Assembly (NCBI GenBank): GCA_905478925.1
Contig: CAJQKQ010000055.1
Span: 1 to 50,863 of the forward strand
Source: an uncultured Verrucomicrobiales bacterium
GTDB lineage: Bacteria; Verrucomicrobiota; Verrucomicrobiia; Verrucomicrobiales; Akkermansiaceae
Length of the DNA stretch: 50,863 bases
Direction of reading: 5' to 3'
In this document: positions 45,193-50,863 of the stretch, piece by piece
How the letters are laid out: every line of letters begins with the position of its first letter
How positions within the stretch are numbered: the first letter of the stretch is position 1
Program-made: the position numbers and the translations under genes
The notes under the pieces: model-generated
What the model was told of the DNA's origin: nothing
The model's input: the letters and a program-made list of their open reading frames with translations, nothing else
The model's database searches: none

Positions 45193-45588
45193 TTAGCCCG
45201 CTGCTTTCCCGAAGCCGTTCGGCAGCCGCACTGGTTTCCCTTCCGGCATTTTCACCAGCGCCAGGCACTGCTTTGCTGTTAAAAGCAGCACCCCGTCGGA
45301 CTCCCTGCGCATCTCGAAGGTGCACCAGAACCGCGCCTTGCCCACCTCCCCCAGCTTCCCTTGGATCGCGATCCAGTCCCCGAGTTTCCCAGGCTTGAGG
45401 TAATCCGCTTCCGTGCGGACCAGCACCGGGTAGATGCTGCTCTCGGCCATCCCTTTCAGATCCATCCCGAGCTTTGCCGCAAGCCTTGTCCTGCAGGTCT
45501 CGATCATCCTGAGATAGGCCAAGTTGTGCACCACGCCGCCGCAATCGGTGTCGAAGAACATCACCTCCTCGCGGGTTTCCATTTCCAT
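45193..45588 (-). CDS. YbgC-type acyl-CoA thioesterase
   Basis: A 131-residue hot-dog-fold thioesterase. The catalytic motif is FFDTDCGGVVHNLAYLRMIE near residue 12, equivalent to the YbgC/4-HBT motif (Y-x-D-T-D-x-x-G-V-V-x-H-x-x-Y) with the first tyrosine replaced by phenylalanine. The ATG at 45588 is preferred because GGAGGG lies eight bases upstream; a start at 45603 adds five residues. YbgC often belongs to the tol-pal cluster, but no tol gene is nearby. Divergent from the exported protein gene. Confidence 0.88.
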   Translation of the reverse strand: MEMETREEVMFFDTDCGGVVHNLAYLRMIETCRTRLAAKLGMDLKGMAESSIYPVLVRTEADYLKPGKLGDWIAIQGKLGEVGKARFWCTFEMRRESDGVLLLTAKQCLALVKMPEGKPVRLPNGFGKAAG

Positions 45589-45696
45589 GCCGTTTCCCTC
45601 CATGCCGGGAGGCTTGCAGAAACAGGTGCCCTGCTGCAATGTTCTCTTGCTCCGAACCGTAGAAATGGCAAGATGCCGGACAAGCAGATCATTCCC

Positions 45697-47514
45697 ATGA
45701 ACAGGATACTGAAAGCCCTTCTTCTTGGCGTTCTCGCCGCCACCGCCCAGGCGGCGCCCTTCGTCGCGCCCACAGAGGTGAACCCGCCTTTCCGGAGGGA
45801 CAAGCTGCCCATGGACACGGATTCCATGGTCTTTCTTTCCCGCCAGCTGTCCTTGCTCGCAGAGAGCTCCCGCTTCCGCTCTCCGGTCGAGCGGCGTGCG
45901 ACCGCCCAGGCGATCGCGCTTGCGCTTGCGCTTGATCCGGCGAACTCGACCGCCAGGAACAACCTTTCCAAGATTCTTGACGGGAAGGATCCCGGGAATC
46001 CGGATGACGAAAAGCTCAGCCGGGCGAAGGCACGAATCTGGCAGCTCTGTGAATGGCTCGATACGGAGGAAGCGGGAGAGGACGGTAACCTCCTCTCCGA
46101 TCTGCTGGGCGACACGGCCTCGGTGCTCGACCCCGGGCACTCCTCCGCCTCAGAATTACGCGATTCCCCGCAGCGTGGAAAATGGAAGGGTTGGGTCGCT
46201 CCGCTTTCATCCTTCAAGGACAATGGTCCCGCCGCCCCCGACCCCTTAGAACATACAGGCTCGAAAAAACCGGACGAGAATACCGGTTCGTCGATTCCGT
46301 CCGTCATTAAACCCTCCACCGCATCCATCGGTGCGGTGCTCTTCGAATACGACCAAGCTGCCAAGAAATACATACTCAGGCACACCAACGTGAGTATGGA
46401 GGCGAGCGCGTCCCAGAATTCAGAGAAAGGCGGATCCAGGTTGCGGATCGATATTGCCAGCCGCAAGGATTCCGAGGACAAGGTTTCAAATCCGGTTCTG
46501 AGAGCCTTGGAGGAGCTGCACGGCAGCCGCTTGCCGAAAGGCAAGGTGCGCATTCTCACAGGCGTAACCGGCACCTACTCCCACTCACGCAACGGCGATG
46601 ATATGACGGGTCCGGGCTTCATCCTCGCTAACGCCGCAGTCACCGGGATCGCTCCCGACGCGACCATCATTGCGAAGCTCGGCGATGACGGGAAACTCGC
46701 CCTTCCGGATTACTTCTGGCGCAACATGGCGAAGCTCGTTGACGGCCCGGGTGGCAGGCTCGTCGTCCCCGCCGCCGCAGAGGAATATCTCACTGCAATG
46801 CTGGCCTTGAATAAGCCGGAGTTTTTCCTCAAATACGAGGTTCTGCTGGCATCAACGCCCGCAGAGGCGATCGCTCTCTGCGCGAAAGTGCCGGACGAAA
46901 GCCACGCCGCCGCCTATGCGAAGTTCAAGGAGATCAAGGACAAGTCCGATGCGGGTTCGCTCGGCTCATACCTCGCGAACCACTTCGTCCGCCAGCGCCT
47001 CACGGAGATCGCCCAGGCGGCGCCCTATCACCTTTCCGCGAAACTTCTCGCCATCCAGGGTGCCGGAGAGCGCCCGCGCGTGCTTGAAAGGAAAATCCTT
47101 GCCGCCGAGACTTTCCAAGCGATCGATAACATCCAGCAATTTGCGAATCTCAACATCTACAAGTTCCAGGTCAGCTGGACCAAATCCATGGAAAGCACCT
47201 ATGATGCAACCAAGGCTCATTTGGATGAGCTGGAGCGTTACACGGATCTCAGGGATCGTGATCTCATCAGCCGTGGCAAGGCCTTGGCCTCGGATTTGCG
47301 CTCGCTATACCGAGCGATCAACAGCCGCGGTGAGTATATGGATAAGATAAAGGATGTCGTTGAGGCTTACAAAAACATGGTCTCCACCAACAAGGAGCTT
47401 CGTGCCGAACTGTCCGAAATCACAGGCGACCCCCTTCCCGAGGGTCCAGCGGCCCGCGAAAGGGAACGGAATAGAAGGGAGCTGCGGCGCGAGCGCTTCA
47501 AGAAAAACAGGTAG
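45697..47514 (+). CDS. Exported protein with a possible degenerate Lon-like domain
   Basis: A 605-residue secreted protein. The signal peptide MNRILKALLLGVLAATAQAA ends near residue 20. Residues about 55-165 are helical and might contain a TPR-like repeat (ATAQAIALALALDPANSTARN). Residues 209-370 resemble the Lon (S16) proteolytic domain, with TGPGFILANAAVTGIAPDA where Lon has its GPSAG active site; the serine is absent, so protease activity is unlikely. The C-terminal 230 residues are helical and basic, ending RRELRRERFKKNR. Domain assignment is inferred. Start ATG at 45697 fits the signal peptide; a start at 45673 adds eight residues. Confidence 0.6.
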   Translation: MNRILKALLLGVLAATAQAAPFVAPTEVNPPFRRDKLPMDTDSMVFLSRQLSLLAESSRFRSPVERRATAQAIALALALDPANSTARNNLSKILDGKDPGNPDDEKLSRAKARIWQLCEWLDTEEAGEDGNLLSDLLGDTASVLDPGHSSASELRDSPQRGKWKGWVAPLSSFKDNGPAAPDPLEHTGSKKPDENTGSSIPSVIKPSTASIGAVLFEYDQAAKKYILRHTNVSMEASASQNSEKGGSRLRIDIASRKDSEDKVSNPVLRALEELHGSRLPKGKVRILTGVTGTYSHSRNGDDMTGPGFILANAAVTGIAPDATIIAKLGDDGKLALPDYFWRNMAKLVDGPGGRLVVPAAAEEYLTAMLALNKPEFFLKYEVLLASTPAEAIALCAKVPDESHAAAYAKFKEIKDKSDAGSLGSYLANHFVRQRLTEIAQAAPYHLSAKLLAIQGAGERPRVLERKILAAETFQAIDNIQQFANLNIYKFQVSWTKSMESTYDATKAHLDELERYTDLRDRDLISRGKALASDLRSLYRAINSRGEYMDKIKDVVEAYKNMVSTNKELRAELSEITGDPLPEGPAARERERNRRELRRERFKKNR

Positions 47515-47574
47515 GTGGGGCGATGGTTCGTTTTTTCCCTTGTGAGGAAACGGTTGCGACGGAAGTGTTATCTC

Positions 47575-47946
47575 ATGTCGAAACTCTCCAATGCTGTAAG
47601 CATCCACCCGTATTTCGAAATCCGCGAGGGCAACCTGGAGGCGTTCACCGCACTCATGCCTGCCTTCGTCGAAAAGACCTCCGCTGAAACCGGCTGTGTC
47701 TATTACGATTTCTTCCGCAACGAAAACACCGCCTCCTGCCGCGAGGCCTACATCGGTGCCGAGGGTGTCCTCGCCCATCTCGAAAACGTCGGAGAACTAC
47801 TTGGGAAATTCCTCGAGCTCTCCGATCTCGCCCGCCTGGAAATCCACGGCTCGGCTGCGGAAATCGACAAGCTCCGCGAGCCCCTTGCTGAACTCAAGCC
47901 GACGTTCTACGTCCACGAGGTCGGCATCGAATTGCCACTGGGCTGA
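47575..47946 (+). CDS. ABM-domain antibiotic biosynthesis monooxygenase-like protein
   Basis: A 123-residue protein of the dimeric alpha-beta barrel family. It has HPYFEIREGNLEAFTALMPAFVEKTSAE, GCVYYDFFRNE and a second barrel-like part with GVLAHLENVGE. ABM proteins include quinol monooxygenases and heme-degrading enzymes, but no catalytic residue is obvious. The ATG at 47575 is chosen because the upstream frame is low quality. Sixty bases follow the exported protein gene, so they may be co-transcribed. Confidence 0.75.
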   Translation: MSKLSNAVSIHPYFEIREGNLEAFTALMPAFVEKTSAETGCVYYDFFRNENTASCREAYIGAEGVLAHLENVGELLGKFLELSDLARLEIHGSAAEIDKLREPLAELKPTFYVHEVGIELPLG

Positions 47947-48011
47947 TCCGCCCGCATGGCCCGGTGCTCATCAATCCGTTCGCTTTTCCGGGCCGCCGGA
48001 GACTTTGGACT

Positions 48012-48104
48012 GCTGCGGTTATCCGCAGCTTTCAAGGTTTTCAGAGCACTAGTCGCCTGATATCCGGAACTTGCCGTAAGAGCTGGGAATAAAGAATCCC
48101 AGCT
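48012..48104. repeat. Two hairpins in the ABM-sugar transporter gap
   Basis: GCTGCGG (48012-48018) pairs with CCGCAGC (48023-48029), and AGCTGGGA (48081-48088) with TCCCAGCT (48097-48104). Both lie between the convergent ABM and binding-protein genes. They resemble the other palindromes at gene 3' ends and are likely terminator-like repeats. Confidence 0.6.
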
Positions 48105-48159
48105 GTCCAAACTGCCTGCGGCGTCACCGTGCTGTTGCGTTCGGTGGCGATTTGATTTC

Positions 48160-49149
48160 TCAAAAATCGAAGTTGTCGATGTTCTCCTTTGTGAAGGTGA
48201 ACGGAGTTCCGAGTATGATGCTGTCGCCCTCGATCTCTAGGTTTCCGAGCTTGCCCGCCTTGAAGCTCTCGGAGCCGCCGGTCAAATTACCTTTCGCGAG
48301 CGCAACCCCCGCGTGCACCGCTAGGTAGCCGAGATCTTCGGGATTCCAGAGTATGATCGCTTGGGTGACGCCTTCCTTCACATAGGCGCGGTTCTCGCTC
48401 GGCAGGCCGAGGCCGACGACTTTCACCGCACCGGTTTTCCCCGCCTGCTTCACCGCCTCCGCCGCACCGGGAACACCGGGTGAGCAGACCGCGACGATCG
48501 CTTTCAGATTGGGATGTGCGCTGAGCAGGTTCGTCGCCTCTTGCTGAGCCTTGTCCTTGTTGTCATCGCAGGGGCGGATGTCCACCAGCTTCATGCCGGG
48601 GTATTTCTCCGCCTGCCTGACCTTGATCGCAGCGATCCATTCGTTGAGGTTCGCGGAAGTCAGTGTCCCGGTGATGATCGCGAATTCGCCACTGCCGTCG
48701 GTCAGCGAAGCGCTGGTGTCGATGAGCTTCTCGCCTATCCCCTGCGCCGTCGCCTGGTTTGAGAAAAACGACCGGGCGTCCGGCTGGGCGTCCGCATCGT
48801 AGGTGATGACCTTGATCCCCGCGTCCTGCGCTTTGCGCAGTGCGGTGGAAAGCGAGTCCTTGTTCTCGCAGGCGGCGACGATCACATCCAGCCCGTCGGT
48901 GATCCAGTTTTCCACGATCTCGTTCTGCTTCGCCGGATCCGCGCTGATCGGGCCGTCGACGCGGAGGTCGATGTCCAGTTCCTCCGCGGCAGCGCGGGCA
49001 CCCTGTTCGCAGGTCACGAAATATTGGTTGCCCTTGCTCTTGAGCAGGAAGCCGACGGAGAGCTTGCCCGCGTCTTCGGATTTCTTGCAGGAGACGAAAG
49101 GAAGGGTGGCGAGAAGGGCGGCGGAAAGGAGAAAGGTTTTGCGTGTCAT
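48160..49149 (-). CDS. Sugar ABC transporter substrate-binding lipoprotein
   Basis: A 329-residue periplasmic protein of the type I ribose/rhamnose-binding family. The signal peptide ends at a lipobox, LPFVSC near residue 21. The mature part has GFLLKSKGNQYFVTCEQGARAAA, ITGTLTSANLNEWIAAIKVRQ, and the hinge-type AVCSPGVPGAAEAVKQAG. The closest known relatives bind rhamnose (RhaS) or autoinducer-2 (LsrB). Its start overlaps the permease stop by four bases (ATGA), so it is translated with the permease. Transported sugar is unknown. Confidence 0.85.
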   Translation of the reverse strand: MTRKTFLLSAALLATLPFVSCKKSEDAGKLSVGFLLKSKGNQYFVTCEQGARAAAEELDIDLRVDGPISADPAKQNEIVENWITDGLDVIVAACENKDSLSTALRKAQDAGIKVITYDADAQPDARSFFSNQATAQGIGEKLIDTSASLTDGSGEFAIITGTLTSANLNEWIAAIKVRQAEKYPGMKLVDIRPCDDNKDKAQQEATNLLSAHPNLKAIVAVCSPGVPGAAEAVKQAGKTGAVKVVGLGLPSENRAYVKEGVTQAIILWNPEDLGYLAVHAGVALAKGNLTGGSESFKAGKLGNLEIEGDSIILGTPFTFTKENIDNFDF

Positions 49150-50204
49150 GGGCTTTGTGGATCGGGCGTAGATTGCTTGCGCGCCCGCCTCAGCGCCAGC
49201 GTTTTTGTGCTCGCTGCAAGCGCCAGCGCGCTCAGCAGCAGCAGTCCCGTGAGCAATCCCGAAAGCTCCCTCGCTACGCTGGAAACCTTTTCTCCGAGTA
49301 TCTCGTAACCGGAGATTCGCGTCAGGCCGTTGTTCAGGATCGCCAGTGAGATCCAGCCAAGCACTGTCCCGCTGACATTTCCCGAGCCACCGAAAATGCT
49401 CACCCCGCCGAGCACCACCGCGGTGATCGCCAGCAGTTCGTAGCCGATCCCCGCGTTCGCCCGGGCTTCGCCGAGCCGCGCGACAAGGATCACCGCCGCA
49501 AGCCCCGCCACCGCACCCGCTGAAATGTATGCCAGCGAAAGGTTACGCCCCACCGGCAGCCCGGCATACCTCGCGCCTTCCTCGGCGAAACCGATCGCCC
49601 GCAGCGACCGTCCGTAGGTCGTTCGGTGCACCAGGAACCAGATGCCGAGCCCCACCGCCACCAAGATCCAAACCTGCGTCGGCACGCCCGCCAGATCTGA
49701 ATTTCCCAGTGCGAGGAACTCTTCTGAGAACCCCGAATACGATTCCGAGCCTTTCGTGAAAGCCTCCGCCAGGCCGCGGAACAGCGAGAAGGTTCCCAGC
49801 GTCACGATCAGCGGCGGCAGTTTCAGCCCCGCCACCAGCCCCGCGTTCACCGCCCCGCCCATCGCCCCGCAGAGCACGGCCAGGCATCCCGCAACCCACG
49901 GATCGAGCCCGAGCATCTTCACCATCATTCCGAAAAGCACCGCACACAGCCCCATCAGCGAACCCACCGAAAGGTCGATCCCGCCGGTCAGGATCACCGG
50001 GGTCATTGCCAGCGCCAGCAGCCCGATTTCCACCGAGTGCCGGAACACGTTCGAGACATTTCCGCCGGTCAGGAAATTCCGCCCCAGCACCTGGAACAGC
50101 ACCAGCTCCACCGCGATCACCAACAGGAGAACGGCTTCATGGCGTGCAAAAATGCCCTTCGTTCGAAACACGCCCCATTTCAACGGATCAGTGGAAAACG
50201 TCAA
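49146..50204 (-). CDS. Sugar ABC transporter permease (RbsC-like)
   Basis: An inner-membrane permease of about 352 residues with eight to ten helices. The EAA-like loop SLRAIGFAEEGARYAGLPVGR and the conserved TPVILTGGIDLSVGSLMGL are typical of the RbsC/LsrC/RhaP group. The frame is open to 50294 by a GTG, but that part overlaps PEP-CTERM debris and lacks similarity, so the TTG at 50204 is preferred, preceded by AGAGG with a five-base gap; 50183 (TTG) and 50171 (GTG) are alternatives. The ATPase and second permease gene expected upstream are missing. Confidence 0.8.
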   Translation of the reverse strand: MTFSTDPLKWGVFRTKGIFARHEAVLLLVIAVELVLFQVLGRNFLTGGNVSNVFRHSVEIGLLALAMTPVILTGGIDLSVGSLMGLCAVLFGMMVKMLGLDPWVAGCLAVLCGAMGGAVNAGLVAGLKLPPLIVTLGTFSLFRGLAEAFTKGSESYSGFSEEFLALGNSDLAGVPTQVWILVAVGLGIWFLVHRTTYGRSLRAIGFAEEGARYAGLPVGRNLSLAYISAGAVAGLAAVILVARLGEARANAGIGYELLAITAVVLGGVSIFGGSGNVSGTVLGWISLAILNNGLTRISGYEILGEKVSSVARELSGLLTGLLLLSALALAASTKTLALRRARKQSTPDPQSP

Positions 50205-50250
50205 CCCATCCTCTGCCTCGTAAGCAGTCAGGCTTTTCCAAGAGAATCGC

Positions 50251-50457
50251 TTAGATGTCGCGGCGGCGTGCGAGGATGCACATGCCCGCAGCACCTAGCC
50301 GCAGGAAGGAGCTTGGCTCGGGGACGGAGGCAAGATCCAAGCCTATCACATCCAGAGCCTGCAGGTCGTTGGCAGTCACAAATTCGGAGCAAGACGACCT
50401 GGCAGGCAGGCCAGCGACAAAGGTCGCGTCGTCCAGCGAGGTGCTGTCGTTTGGCAT
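50251..50457 (-). pseudogene. C-terminal fragment of a PEP-CTERM protein
   Basis: A 68-codon frame whose end is a complete PEP-CTERM signal: SEFVTANDLQALDVIGLDLA, then VPEPSSFLRLGAAG and an ARRRD tail. The part before it, SLDDATFVAGLP, resembles the last domain of larger PEP-CTERM proteins, and an in-frame stop lies two codons before the ATG. No signal peptide is present, so it cannot be exported as it stands. It is most likely the remaining 3' end of a broken gene. Confidence 0.7.
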
Positions 50458-50504
50458 TGGGTGTTATTGCATTGACCCCAATGATCATGGGGGTAGCGTC
50501 ACGA

Positions 50505-50739
50505 ATGATTTCACGAAATCTTCTTTTTTCCCTCCTCTCCACAGGAGTTGCCCTCGCCCCATCCCAATCTCTTGCCGAAGTAACATTCATATTTGATTTT
50601 GCGGATGTAACCGCAAGTTCAGGCACTGGTTTTGACGACACCAGCGAGGGAGCAGCCCGTCGCCAGGCACTTCAGGATGTTGGTGGTTATATAGGTGGCC
50701 TACTCAATCACACTTCCACCATCACTTATACCGTCAATC
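50505..50739 (+). pseudogene. N-terminal fragment of a PEP-CTERM-type protein
   Basis: From an ATG at 50505 the frame encodes MISRNLLFSLLSTGVALAPS, a signal peptide ending SLAEV, then FIFDFADVTASSGTGFDDTS and a helix-like RRQALQDVGGYIGGLLNHTST. The style fits PEP-CTERM secreted proteins. The match ends around 50739 and the frame continues to a stop at 50777 inside foreign sequence with transposase-like features. The rest of the gene is missing or outside the window. Confidence 0.6.
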
Positions 50740-50863
50740 TGAAGTGGTCCCGCAAAACGGAGCCAGAGTCTTATTGATGAAATGAGCTGGTCTTTGAGGG
50801 GGCAAATCCCCGAAAAGAGACCAGAAACATGAAACGAAAAAGAAGACACCTAACCGCAGAATT
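50740..50863 (+). mobile_element. Left end of an insertion sequence (IS3-like), cut by the window
   Basis: Starts around TGAAGTGGTCCCGCAAAACG at 50740, the type of terminal sequence seen in IS3-family elements. It contains a leader hairpin, CTGGTCT (50787-50793) / AGACCAG (50818-50824) with an inner GGGG/CCCC pair, just before a start codon at 50829. Only 124 bases are visible, so family and right end cannot be confirmed. Confidence 0.6.
50829..50863 (+). CDS. Start of a transposase OrfA, incomplete
   Basis: From the ATG at 50829 the frame reads MKRKRRHLTAE, cut by the window end. This basic opening is typical of IS3-family OrfA helix-turn-helix proteins (MKRKRRxxTAEFKAxVALEA). Only 11 full residues are visible, so the assignment rests on this motif and the hairpin and IS-like end before it. 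Confidence 0.55.
   Translation, partial: MKRKRRHLTAE

Overview
The window looks like a chromosomal segment of a free-living, Gram-negative, GC-rich bacterium, most likely a member of the Verrucomicrobiota (Luteolibacter/Haloferula-like). This is an inference from several traits: PEP-CTERM sorting signals, a compact ATP synthase operon with a short delta subunit, a Ser/Thr kinase, many small lipoproteins, and intergenic spacers packed with palindromic repeats. No rRNA, convincing tRNA or CRISPR array was seen. Most genes start without a clear Shine-Dalgarno sequence.

Layout. 1-717: repeat-rich spacer, then a possible leucine-rich leader peptide just before leuA. 718-5410: leuA, an HlyD-type adaptor, a spermidine-synthase-like protein, a TM2 protein and an HU protein. 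5411-12722: a complete F1Fo ATP synthase operon atpB-E-F-H-A-G-D-C. 12729-18852: an AddA-like helicase-nuclease, a PEP-CTERM protein, a ~200-bp palindromic element, a SPOUT RNA methyltransferase coupled to a metallophosphoesterase, and a small conserved protein. 18971-21533: an isolated nuoA, a Dabb protein and a CysJ-like diflavin reductase. 21645-27544: gcvT-gcvH, a rhomboid-like membrane protein, a TPR membrane protein, ComEC and lspA. 27593-33462: ileS (upstream of lspA), accD, pyruvate dehydrogenase E2 and two lipoproteins. 33574-36291: ribD overlapping an ABC ATPase, vapBC and yidD. 36382-39994: a UspA-SulP pair, a membrane protein and an entericidin-like peptide. 40028-47946: an acidic unknown protein, guanine deaminase, a second copy of the palindromic element, a CPBP protease, a membrane Ser/Thr kinase, a thioesterase, an exported protein with a possible degenerate Lon-like domain, and an ABM monooxygenase. 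48160-50863: sugar ABC binding protein and permease, then PEP-CTERM gene fragments and the left end of an insertion sequence.

How the genes work together. The central block makes the proton-driven ATP synthase. leuA, gcvTH, accD, pdhC, ribD and cysJ are scattered housekeeping metabolism, mostly separated from their usual partners (no nuoB-N, cysI, gcvP, pdhAB or addB is visible).

The most unusual material lies between the genes. There are two copies of a MITE-like double palindrome (16702-16906 and 41853-42030), a family of GCGGCTT/AAGCCGC palindromes at gene 3' ends, long perfect inverted repeats built from purine-rich direct repeats, and hairpins placed at translation signals in the atp operon. 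The end of the window is a small rearrangement hotspot where an insertion sequence appears to have broken a PEP-CTERM gene next to a truncated sugar transporter operon.
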